Below are positions 15,594 through 22,280 of a stretch of 22,448 nt of DNA, piece after piece (within the stretch, counting starts at the first letter, position 1; every line of letters begins with the position of its first letter). The position numbers and the translations under genes were made by a program. This DNA comes from an uncultured Fretibacterium sp. GTDB taxonomy: Bacteria > Synergistota > Synergistia > Synergistales > Aminobacteriaceae. The notes below the pieces were generated by a model. That model saw only the letters and a list, made by a program, of their open reading frames with translations, was not told the DNA's origin and did no database searches. Location: contig CALAUZ010000164.1 of NCBI GenBank assembly GCA_937892105.1, positions 1-22,448 of the forward strand, in the 5' to 3' direction.

Positions 15594-16013
15594 TTAATTT
15601 ACGGTGAAGACTTCCGCGAAATATTCTTCCGGCGTTAAGGCTCTTACCTTGCTGCCCTCGAAATCCTTTGTGTTCCGTGTAATGATGTAATCTGCACCAA
15701 TCCTTAAGGCTGTTGCACTCTGTACTGCGTCCTCGAAATCCAGCCACTTCATACTAGCAGCTTCCTCAAACTCTGACAGCGTAAGATCTGCAAAATAAAA
15801 CGCGTTCTTCAAGTTCAATAACAGAGTATCAATATCATCATAACGTAATTGTTTTCGCATTATGTAGACTATGTTTGCGAATGACAGAGAAGATATATAC
15901 CCGTCTGCATAGCCCTTCTCGCAGGATTTCCATATCGCATAGGACGGCATATAGTGCTCCTCTCTTGCCATAAGCACGTCAAGCAGAATGTTAGTGTCAA
16001 TTAGCAACAGCAT
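15594..16013 (-). CDS. PIN-domain ribonuclease toxin (VapC-like)
   Basis: Likely toxin of a type II toxin-antitoxin pair, 139 residues, cytoplasmic metal-dependent RNase. PIN acidic residues visible: D6 in LIDTNILLDVL, E94 and D95 in FEDAVQSATA, and D108 in GADYIITRNTKDF (D117 further on). The position near 45 that is often acidic is replaced in SSLSFANIVYIMRK, as in the PIN_3 type. The ATG at 16011-16013 lies inside the upstream partner gene (17-bp overlap), a classic toxin-antitoxin arrangement. It converges on ruvX with 36 bp between stops and no terminator. Confidence 0.85.
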   Translation of the reverse strand: MLLLIDTNILLDVLMAREEHYMPSYAIWKSCEKGYADGYISSLSFANIVYIMRKQLRYDDIDTLLLNLKNAFYFADLTLSEFEEAASMKWLDFEDAVQSATALRIGADYIITRNTKDFEGSKVRALTPEEYFAEVFTVN

Positions 16014-16239
16014 ATTTTTCCCTCATCGCTTTATCTCTAGTATCCTCAGCCTCGTAATCATTGCTGAGAAATCCAGTAAGCTCGTCAACTGCAAAGGGTA
16101 CTATCCTGTACTTTAATGGGTAACGCGCTATAATCTGTCCATTACGCGTATCCAGGCAATCAAGTCCGTCAACTATCTTCCCTACACGTTCCCAGTATTC
16201 TTTGTCCGTCTCGCCATTTAACCTCTTAATTCCTGCCAT
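15997..16239 (-). CDS. Probable antitoxin partner of the PIN-domain toxin
   Basis: 80 residues, upstream of and overlapping the toxin gene by 17 bp, with AGGAGG before the ATG. The chain is short, charged and lacks a membrane segment. I do not see a recognised ribbon-helix-helix or AbrB signature in the N-terminus (MAGIKRLNGETDKEYWERVG), so the family is uncertain; the antitoxin call rests on position, size and overlap. The C-terminal tail (EAEDTRDKAMREKYAVAN) is the sort of segment that wraps a PIN toxin. Confidence 0.65.
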   Translation of the reverse strand: MAGIKRLNGETDKEYWERVGKIVDGLDCLDTRNGQIIARYPLKYRIVPFAVDELTGFLSNDYEAEDTRDKAMREKYAVAN

Positions 16240-16264
16240 GTTGTTGCCTCCTCATGTTCTAATA

Positions 16265-16296
16265 ATTGCCCCCTCACCATCACAGCAAGGGAGCAA
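16265..16296 (-). terminator. Terminator after garD
   Basis: On the minus strand TTGCTCCCT (plus 16288-16296) pairs with AGGGGGCAA (plus 16265-16273), nine pairs with one G-U and a 14-nt loop, followed by TTATTAG. The T stretch is short. A TATAAT at plus 16301-16306 on the same strand might begin transcripts for the toxin-antitoxin pair, but its -35 is poor. Confidence 0.6.
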
Positions 16297-16308
16297 AATT
16301 ATTATACC

Positions 16309-17820
16309 CTACGTTATGGGCGCAGGATTGAATATGCACAGGAAGTTATGAAGACCGTACTGTTCCGTATACGGCTTCTTTCTGCCGCTGGCAACATCAA
16401 GTATGAACGTGAAAAGTTCCGTCCCAACCTCCTCAATCGTCTTTTCGCCCGTAACTACAGCACCCGCACTGATGTCGATAACATCGTCCCATTGTGCCTT
16501 CATCTCGTTGCGTGAACACACCTTGATGACCGGAGCAGCCGCCAAACCATACGGCGTTCCACGTCCCGTCATGAACACCTGAAGCCCAATTCCGCTCGCA
16601 AGCTGGCATGGCCCGCAGACCATATCACTTGCAGGTGTCGCAGCGTAAATCATTCCGTGTTTCGTTGGACGTTCGGCAGGGGAAAGTACTTCTACAATCG
16701 GGGACGTTCCGGATTTTGCGATTGATCCCATAGCCTTCTCCACTATGTTGCTCAGGCCGCCCTTCTTGTTGCCCGGCGCAGGGTTCGCACTTCTGTCAAC
16801 ATGGCCAGCGTCAAGGTATGCGTCATACCATCGCATTTCGTCAGCAAGTTTATCCCTTACTTCCTTCGACACACATCTTTCCGCAATGAAGTGAACGCCG
16901 TCCCGAACTTCCGTAACCTCGCTGAACATCACCGTTGCGCCCGCCTGAACCAGCATATCCGCCGCATATCCAGCACTTGGGTTTGCCGAAACGCCGGAGA
17001 ATGCATCACTTCCGCCGCACTGCATTCCTACAAGAAGCTGGGATAATGGCAGTTCCTCACGCCTCCTCTGGTCTAACACTTTCAGTTTCCGTTCGGCCAT
17101 GTCCATTATCGCAGTAATCATCGCGTCATAACCTTTGCAATCCTGCAACACTATGACATTTTCGGGAGTGTTGTTCTCAGGGTCAACGAGCATGTCAACA
17201 GTGAGCTTCTCACAACCAAGTGATACAACCATGAGTTGACCGCCAAAGTTTGGGTGTCTGGCAATGTTTCTGAGGGCGCGTATCGGGAACTTAGCGAACG
17301 GGGCGTTAATCGCAACACCGCAACCGTATGCATGGTTTACAGCGACAACATCGTCAACATTAGGATATTTGGGAAGCAGCTCCCTCTTTATCCTTTCAAC
17401 CGCAACATTAAGCACACCTTGAACGCACTGTACTGTCGTTTGTATGCCGAGAATGTTTCGTGTCCCTGCGTAGAAGCCGTCAGGATTGCGGTACCCCATG
17501 AAGGTTTTTGCCGGAGCTTCGGGAAGGTCTTTCCTTATGTTGACACCATAAGGCATGTTGTCGAGGGACGGTGATACGGGAAGCCTGAGCATGTGTTCGT
17601 TAATCCATGCACCACGCTTTATCGGGTCGAGAGCATAGCCCAGAACAACGCCGTAACGTATTATTTCCCCGTCCTTCGGAATATCCTCAAGTGCGAATTT
17701 GTGTGCCTGCGGAATATCGTCCAGAAGAACAAGGCCGGGCATTATCTCTGTGCCTTTTGCCGTGTCATGCGTAACTACTGCGACGTTATCACGGTCTGTC
17801 AACTTCACATAATCGCGCAA
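16309..17820 (-). CDS. garD: Galactarate dehydratase GarD
   Basis: Dehydrates galactarate (mucate) to 5-dehydro-4-deoxy-D-glucarate, first step of hexarate catabolism; 503 residues against 523 in E. coli. Several long blocks match GarD as I know it: NVDDVVAVNHAYGCGVAINA, LVGMQCGGSDAFSGV, GATVMFSEVTEVRD, SANPAPGNKKGGLSNIVEKA, IYAATPASDMVCG, FILDVASGRKK and the very end FNPAPIT. Residues about 1-80 form the small SAF-like domain and the rest the UxaA-type catalytic domain. The start is TTG at 17818-17820, six bases after GAGGAGGGG; a GTG four codons in is the alternative. It is 61 bp downstream of garR on the same strand and forms an operon with it. Confidence 0.93.
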   Translation of the reverse strand: MRDYVKLTDRDNVAVVTHDTAKGTEIMPGLVLLDDIPQAHKFALEDIPKDGEIIRYGVVLGYALDPIKRGAWINEHMLRLPVSPSLDNMPYGVNIRKDLPEAPAKTFMGYRNPDGFYAGTRNILGIQTTVQCVQGVLNVAVERIKRELLPKYPNVDDVVAVNHAYGCGVAINAPFAKFPIRALRNIARHPNFGGQLMVVSLGCEKLTVDMLVDPENNTPENVIVLQDCKGYDAMITAIMDMAERKLKVLDQRRREELPLSQLLVGMQCGGSDAFSGVSANPSAGYAADMLVQAGATVMFSEVTEVRDGVHFIAERCVSKEVRDKLADEMRWYDAYLDAGHVDRSANPAPGNKKGGLSNIVEKAMGSIAKSGTSPIVEVLSPAERPTKHGMIYAATPASDMVCGPCQLASGIGLQVFMTGRGTPYGLAAAPVIKVCSRNEMKAQWDDVIDISAGAVVTGEKTIEEVGTELFTFILDVASGRKKPYTEQYGLHNFLCIFNPAPIT

Positions 17821-17881
17821 AGTTTTCCCCTCCTCTTAAAGTTTTGCAGAAAATTTTGTGGAATATTTATATTGTACCCGA

Positions 17882-18778
17882 TTACCCCCGAATTATCTCC
17901 GTATTTGCCATCTTCTCATAGAATTTCGCGATTGCACTGTGATCTTCCTGACCCTTCCCGTCAGCATGAAGTATCTTCATCATCTCGAATACCTGTGCCG
18001 TCAAGGGGATAGGACTGTCTGTTGACTTCGCCGCGTCCATTACGTTGTTCAAGTCCTTGATGTGAAGGTCTATCCTGAAACCGGGCGCAAAATTCCTGTC
18101 CATAATCATCGGTGCTTTAGCGTCCATTACCGTTGAGCCTGCAAGTCCTCCGCGTATTGCCTGATAGATTGCTTCAGGATCAACTCCCGCCTTCTTTCCA
18201 AGCATAAGAGCCTCACTCACAGCCGCAATATTCACCGCTACTATTGCCTGATTGCACAGTTTCGTAACGTTACCCGCGCCGACTTCTCCGCATAATACTA
18301 CGCTCGAACCCATAGCCTCAAGTACAGGTTTATACTTCGCGAAAACTTCCTTCTTACCGCCAACCATAAAGCTCAATGTCCCGTCTATTGCTTTTGGCTC
18401 TCCTCCTGAAACTGGAGCGTCAAGCATGTCTATTCCCTTCTTTGCGAGGGCTTCGGCAATTTCACGGCTGGCCATAGGGTTTATTGATGACATGTCGATA
18501 AACACAGCACCCTTCTCCATGAAATCAGCAACTTTGTCGTCCTCAAGCATTACGCTCTTTACGTGGGGCGAATTGGGAAGCATGGTGAGAACAAGCTCTG
18601 CTCCCTTTGCGGCATCTGAAGCCTTTTCAGCAGCTTTTGCTTTTCCCTGCGAGAATGACACAACATCATCAACCGCACCCCTGCTCCTGTTGTAGACTGT
18701 AAGTTCATAGCCTGCCTTGATTAAGTTTTTGGCCATTGGTCTGCCCATTATTCCAAGTCCGATAAATCCGATTTTCAT
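17882..18778 (-). CDS. garR: Tartronate semialdehyde (2-hydroxy-3-oxopropionate) reductase GarR
   Basis: NAD(P)H-dependent reduction of tartronate semialdehyde to D-glycerate, third step of the galactarate pathway; 298 residues. Rossmann motif GFIGLGIMGRPMAKNL (4-19), substrate-binding DAPVSGGEPKAIDGTLSFMV (120-139) and the catalytic lysine K173 in GAGNVTKLCNQ. Long stretches such as AIRGGLAGSTVMDAKAP and DRNFAPGFRIDLHIKDL match E. coli GarR closely. I start at 18776-18778, after GGGAGGAAG at good spacing; the frame extends eight codons further up but gives no family-like residues. Cotranscribed with garD. Confidence 0.93.
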   Translation of the reverse strand: MKIGFIGLGIMGRPMAKNLIKAGYELTVYNRSRGAVDDVVSFSQGKAKAAEKASDAAKGAELVLTMLPNSPHVKSVMLEDDKVADFMEKGAVFIDMSSINPMASREIAEALAKKGIDMLDAPVSGGEPKAIDGTLSFMVGGKKEVFAKYKPVLEAMGSSVVLCGEVGAGNVTKLCNQAIVAVNIAAVSEALMLGKKAGVDPEAIYQAIRGGLAGSTVMDAKAPMIMDRNFAPGFRIDLHIKDLNNVMDAAKSTDSPIPLTAQVFEMMKILHADGKGQEDHSAIAKFYEKMANTEIIRG

Positions 18779-18798
18779 TGTTATAACTTCCTCCCGTT

Positions 18799-19005
18799 TC
18801 ATGAAATAACACCGCTCCCGGAATTACCCGGAAAGCGGCAGTGTATACAGACCCAAAGACCCCGCGAAAGCCTCTGGGAAAGTATCAGGTTCAATACTGG
18901 AAATGCTCCTGCAATCATTGCGTGCCAAAGACAGAGAATAGACAGCACAAAGTACAGAACAAGTTCCCCGCTTACAATATTCAGTTTTCCCAATCCTTTA
19001 TACAT
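18799..19005 (-). CDS. Possible small membrane protein or structured leader upstream of garR
   Basis: A 68-residue frame with GGAAGG about nine bases before its ATG, one or two hydrophobic segments (LVLYFVLSILCLWHAMIAGA, then FPVLNLIL) and a basic tail. It ends 20 bp before garR, so it would be the first gene of the gar operon. No family is recognised. Against it being coding: its 3' part (18812-18838) folds into a hairpin with CCGCT/AGCGG and inner CCGG/CCGG arms, and 18885-18897 has AGTAT/ATACT arms, so the stretch may instead be a regulatory leader RNA. The rest of the 401-bp garR-lysR interval holds the divergent promoters. Confidence 0.35.
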   Translation of the reverse strand: MYKGLGKLNIVSGELVLYFVLSILCLWHAMIAGAFPVLNLILSQRLSRGLWVCIHCRFPGNSGSGVIS

Positions 19006-19119
19006 TGCGCAGAACCTTCCCCATACCAGTACTGTCCGTTCTTCCGTCCACAGGTGCACAAAAAACACAACCCTTCTTCCAGAAAGGATAAAGCAGAAAA
19101 TGTGAAAAATTATCTGGAA

Positions 19120-19149
19120 TGCATGAGATTATAAGCATGAATTAATGCA
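19120..19149. promoter_or_regulatory. Candidate operator between the gar operon and the LysR gene
   Basis: An outer dyad TGCAT (19120-19124) and ATGCA (19145-19149) encloses an inner near-palindrome CATGAATTAATG (19136-19147). It covers the -10 and spacer of the gar promoter and lies upstream of the lysR promoter, where a LysR-type protein commonly binds. No binding evidence exists beyond symmetry and position. Confidence 0.4.
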
Positions 19150-19156
19150 AAGTAAA
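19128..19156 (-). promoter_or_regulatory. Candidate promoter of the gar operon
   Basis: Minus-strand TTTACT (plus 19151-19156, four of six) and a perfect TATAAT (plus 19128-19133) with 17 bp between. It points toward garR and is divergent from the lysR promoter, the two -35 regions being 12 bp apart. Confidence 0.5.
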
Positions 19157-19168
19157 TCTAATATATAA

Positions 19169-19197
19169 TTGCAGAACACAAAGAAAAAGTTTATAAT
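19169..19197 (+). promoter_or_regulatory. Candidate promoter of the LysR gene, giving a leaderless mRNA
   Basis: TTGCAG (19169-19174, three of six) and a perfect TATAAT (19192-19197) with 17 bp spacing. The start codon is at 19204, six bases after the -10, exactly where transcription would begin. No Shine-Dalgarno sequence precedes the ATG. A second TATAAT at 19164-19169 could give a conventional leader, but its -35 is weak. Confidence 0.45.
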
Positions 19198-19203
19198 CAT
19201 GCC

Positions 19204-20133
19204 ATGAATTTCAGGCTTATAGAATACATTGACGCAATAGGACGGCAGGGCACAATGTCTGGCGCGGCACGTGAACTCTTCATAACATCTGCGGCATTGA
19301 ACCAGCAACTTCTGAAACTCGAACGCGAACTCGGAGTACAGTTGTTCGTGAGGGCAAAACACAGGCTCATTCCGACAGAAGCAGGCGAAATATGCCTCAG
19401 AGGAATACGCGGAATGCTGGAGATATGGGACGATACTCAGGCGGAAATTCAGGACGTTTCATCATGCACAAAGGGAATTTTCAGGATTGGCCTGACGTAT
19501 GATCATGGCAGTGAAGTATTTTCGCGGATATGGCCGGAGTTCCACAAGAATTTTCCAGGAATAAACATACAGTGTTACCAGCTTTTAGTGCCTGAGCTTC
19601 TGGGAATGATACGGTCAGGCGAAATTGATGCGGCGTTCCTTCTCGGCGGAAATTCAAAAGGCTGGAAGGGGATAGAATACCTCCCTTTAAGCTCCGAAAA
19701 CTTACTGCTCGGCATTCCAGTAAATCATTCCTGTCTTGAAGGAAGGGAAAGATACGATGTTCCTGTTATTGCGCCGGACATGAAGAATTTTGCGGGGGAT
19801 AATTTTGCGCTTTCCCTGAAAAGTTCAACAATGAGGACGGAAATATTAGACCCCCTGTTCCAGTCAGAAGGTTTCAGCCCTAACGTAATGGTAGAGTCCA
19901 GCTTCAACGCATTCCTTGAGCAGCTCGCAGTAAAGGGCCTGTGCAACACAATAATTCCTCAGAGCCAGGTGCATGACCGCGAAAATGTAGCATGGTTTTA
20001 TCTTCCAGGCAGTCCGAGATTTCATTTCGGAATTGGTTACGCGAAAGGTTACAAGCCAAACCGTGCAATGAAACACTTTATATCACTTGCAGAAATTGAC
20101 GCGAAGAAATACCTTGACTTCCCCGCGCCGTAA
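19204..20133 (+). CDS. LysR-type transcriptional regulator, probable controller of the gar genes
   Basis: 309 residues. The N-terminal winged helix-turn-helix is clear: MNFRLIEYIDAIGRQGTMSG, then AARELFITSAALNQQLLKLE and RELGVQLFVRAKHRLIPTEAG, matching the LysR family from its first residue, so the ATG at 19204 is the real start. The C-terminal two-lobe effector domain follows (about 90-300). It is divergent from garR-garD and converges on the LarA-like gene with stops one base apart. Regulators in this arrangement usually control the divergent operon and sense a pathway compound; a hexarate or its breakdown product is inferred. Apparently leaderless. Confidence 0.9.
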   Translation: MNFRLIEYIDAIGRQGTMSGAARELFITSAALNQQLLKLERELGVQLFVRAKHRLIPTEAGEICLRGIRGMLEIWDDTQAEIQDVSSCTKGIFRIGLTYDHGSEVFSRIWPEFHKNFPGINIQCYQLLVPELLGMIRSGEIDAAFLLGGNSKGWKGIEYLPLSSENLLLGIPVNHSCLEGRERYDVPVIAPDMKNFAGDNFALSLKSSTMRTEILDPLFQSEGFSPNVMVESSFNAFLEQLAVKGLCNTIIPQSQVHDRENVAWFYLPGSPRFHFGIGYAKGYKPNRAMKHFISLAEIDAKKYLDFPAP

Positions 20134-20134
20134 T

Positions 20135-21442
20135 TCACATTATTGGAGTGATTATGTTTCCCTCAACGTCAAACTCCAGCTCCTCCGGTTCACCCGACGC
20201 ACTCAAGCCAGGCCATCTTCCAGCGATTACATCATCGTAATATGCTTCGCTCATCATGATATGCCCAATGTGAAGGCTGTTAGGTATTCGGATTACCCTA
20301 ACTTTGTCCCTGTCTATACCGGTGCAGGTACGAATGCACATCTGTACGGCCTCCTTGTCAGTTGCGACAACACAGGGTATTCTTGCGCTTGCGAGGACTG
20401 TTGAGGTTATGCAGTTGGGGTACATCTTTTCGGGATCAATGGCCTCGTAGAATTTCCTGGTTATTACGCTGGCCAGACCAACTCCCAGAGCGTTCCCATG
20501 ACTTTCATCGCTAAGTCTCAGAAAGCACGTCCGCTGAACCTTAACGCCTCCCGTTGCGTATTCAGTTGAGAATGTGCCTGTAATGTTGGGGTCTACGCCT
20601 GTTCCGCTGTAATTCTTGCCCGTCTCGTCAACAATAAGAACATCACACTCCCCAGCAATAATTCTCGGCATCTGGCTGAACGCAAACTTCAGAAGTTCCG
20701 GCTCTCTCGTCATAATATCGGGCGCGTCAATCGCTTCAATCCTGCAAGTCTCGTCATAGGCATTCTCGATACACGGCACAGCGAAAAGAACGGGTGCTTT
20801 GTCGAGGATTACCCGCGCTATTGAGGGGATATTTTCGGCGATATGACCCATTCCGGCACTATGAACCTGCTCTGCTCCCTTCTGCTTTCCGAGACCGACT
20901 GCCATCATCTTGCACGGCCCAGACTCGTATTTTCCTCTGAACGCGTTATGAGGCTTCAGGCGGCAGGATACAATTATTCCGTCTGAACTGTAGGCGTTGC
21001 GGTCAATGTAAACGTTCTGCCCGGTGTCAGAAATTCCGAGATGAACCACGTCCATGCTTGAGCGTATTTCACACCCCATCGTCTCAGGAGTAATGCCGTA
21101 ACCTGCCAGGACTTCGAGCTGGCCTTCTGCCGTTGCGCCGCCATGACTGCCCATTGCGGGGACGATGAAGGGTATTGCGCCTCTGGACTTCACGAAATTG
21201 GCTATTGCGCGGGTGATTACTGCGACATTTGCTACACCTCGACTTCCTGCGGTGATGGCGATTTGCATTCCAGCTTTGAACTTCGATATGAAGGGTTCGC
21301 GGGATAATTCGGCGAATATTTTTGCGGGAATGTCTGACGGTGATATGCATTCGCGGGGGAATGTCTGTGTTGCACGGAACATTCTGGGGATTTTAACGCC
21401 CAAGAGAAGCTGTGAGACTGTTCCGCCGTGTACTATGTTCAT
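20135..21442 (-). CDS. LarA-superfamily (nickel-pincer racemase/epimerase-like) protein
   Basis: 435 residues, DUF2088/LarA type. LarA converts lactate enantiomers using a nickel-pincer nucleotide; wider family members act on malate, other 2-hydroxy acids and gluconate. Candidate active-site parts: H100 in PAMGSHGGATAEG, H165 in RLKPHNAFRG, a possible cofactor-attachment lysine K178 in SGPCKMMAVGLG, and H194/H200 in VHSAGMGH. The spacing differs from Lactobacillus LarA, so the lysine is uncertain. GGAGG precedes the ATG. The cofactor-making genes larB, larC and larE are not in the window. Context beside galactarate genes suggests epimerisation of a sugar acid; this is inference. No terminator follows the stop. 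Confidence 0.8.
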   Translation of the reverse strand: MNIVHGGTVSQLLLGVKIPRMFRATQTFPRECISPSDIPAKIFAELSREPFISKFKAGMQIAITAGSRGVANVAVITRAIANFVKSRGAIPFIVPAMGSHGGATAEGQLEVLAGYGITPETMGCEIRSSMDVVHLGISDTGQNVYIDRNAYSSDGIIVSCRLKPHNAFRGKYESGPCKMMAVGLGKQKGAEQVHSAGMGHIAENIPSIARVILDKAPVLFAVPCIENAYDETCRIEAIDAPDIMTREPELLKFAFSQMPRIIAGECDVLIVDETGKNYSGTGVDPNITGTFSTEYATGGVKVQRTCFLRLSDESHGNALGVGLASVITRKFYEAIDPEKMYPNCITSTVLASARIPCVVATDKEAVQMCIRTCTGIDRDKVRVIRIPNSLHIGHIMMSEAYYDDVIAGRWPGLSASGEPEELEFDVEGNIITPIM

Positions 21443-21494
21443 GATTGAGCCTCCAATGGTGATTTTTTTTTCGCGGGATTGAGATATTTTACCG

Positions 21495-21536
21495 CAAAAA
21501 AGACACCCCAGAGATTATCTATATCCCTGAAGTGTC
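21495..21536 (-). terminator. Orphan rho-independent terminator upstream of the LarA-like gene
   Basis: On the minus strand GACAC-TT-CAGGGAT pairs with ATCTCTG-GG-GTGTC (12 pairs, one mismatch and a 2x2 internal loop), 7-nt loop, followed directly by TTTTTT. It points left, but no minus-strand gene lies to its right in this window. It insulates the LarA-like gene from that side. Confidence 0.8.
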
Positions 21537-21562
21537 ACAACAATGTAACAGGCTATTTCATT

Positions 21563-21730
21563 TTGTTAATTGATGCCTGCTGTAATTTCTTTGCAGGATT
21601 ATATTTAGGATTAATTGCGGGTGCTTTCTCTGGCACTTTTGAATTTGGAACATTCTTAGATAGTGTCGTCAAGAGAGGTAAAATATATCAAACCTTAAAA
21701 AAAAAGAGGGATAAACGTGCCACAAGATAA
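21563..21730 (+). CDS. AT-rich open frame, possible gene fragment
   Basis: Within the 382-bp stretch between the LarA-like gene and the right-end gene pair. From TTG 21563 the frame gives 55 residues: a hydrophobic, glycine-rich segment (FFAGLYLGLIAGAF) and a basic tail (KKKRDKRATR). Its codons are much richer in A and T than neighbouring genes. No start with a ribosome site is visible, so it could be the end of a lost membrane-protein gene or chance. Its end overlaps the transposase remnant. Confidence 0.22.
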   Translation: MLIDACCNFFAGLYLGLIAGAFSGTFEFGTFLDSVVKRGKIYQTLKKKRDKRATR

Positions 21731-21840
21731 TAGACGACATGATATTTCAGATAAATCTTCCGGGTAGACGGGGGGCTTGGGGACTCGTTGCTCAGGATAA
21801 CAGACGCTTTATAAATGCTGTCATTTGGTTTTTGCGTACA
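21717..21840 (+). pseudogene. IS5-type transposase, N-terminal remnant
   Basis: A GTG start after AGAGGG begins MPQDNRRHDISDK, then after a short deletion and a change of frame the text continues LPGRRGAWGLVAQDNRRF and INAVIWFLRT. This is the N-terminal domain typical of IS5-group transposases (RHDISD...LLPGR...DNRRFxNAVxWxLRTGAPWRDLP). The sequence stops matching right after LRT, where the next gene's ATG begins, so the catalytic DDE part is gone. Clearly inactive. Inverted-repeat ends could not be identified. Confidence 0.65.
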
Positions 21841-22280
21841 TGCGTGCGCTCGTCAGCGAAATCGACTACTATAATGCTCTAGTCGAACTTGGAGCAGTGC
21901 CCGGAAACAACATCAAGCCTGAAGACATGAAAGCAAAGTCCAGTGCTGAGGGAAAATCGACAGAAGGAAGCAAACTCGCAGTGTCCCTTACATGGGAAGG
22001 CTCAAACGGTGAAGTTCCTCTCGATGACGCAGTAGTCAGTGAAGTGCGGGAAAGTGAAGTCAGGCCAATAGATTTGAGGTTCACTGGCAATCTTGATTTT
22101 GCACAGAGATCCCATCCTGGCTGTTACATTTGTCTGGACTCCTGCGCTGCTGGTATCTCAACAAATGCCTCATGGCCTACCGGTGCGCTGAATAACAGGG
22201 AAGTGAGTTTTCACGGAAATCCTGACGTACTCCCTCCTGATGGTACGAGGGTGAATGTTATTGTGAGGCTCGTGAAATAA
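21840..22280 (+). CDS. Unknown protein coupled to a downstream membrane protein gene
   Basis: Not recognised. 146 residues from ATG 21840 (five residues longer from TTG 21825). No ribosome site precedes either, because the upstream DNA is transposase remnant; the original start may have been lost. No signal peptide. Residues about 1-35 are helical (SEIDYYNALVELGAVPGNNI), then a Lys/Glu/Ser-rich linker, then a beta-rich half with a cysteine cluster PGCYICLDSC and an ending VNVIVRLVK. The stop overlaps the next start (TAATG), indicating a two-gene operon with a membrane protein. The 5' edge at the mobile remnant suggests truncation or capture. Confidence 0.55.
   Translation: MRALVSEIDYYNALVELGAVPGNNIKPEDMKAKSSAEGKSTEGSKLAVSLTWEGSNGEVPLDDAVVSEVRESEVRPIDLRFTGNLDFAQRSHPGCYICLDSCAAGISTNASWPTGALNNREVSFHGNPDVLPPDGTRVNVIVRLVK

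Noticed and set aside
18803..18910. Known riboswitch in the garR leader (glycine, TPP, tetrahydrofolate considered)
   Set aside because: Hairpins are present, but none of the conserved core sequences of these classes can be placed.
18841..19134. Plus-strand 97-codon frame in the garR-lysR interval
   Set aside because: GTG start without ribosome site, Lys/Asn/Gln-rich text, and it runs through the gar promoter region; the opposite-strand 68-codon frame is more credible.
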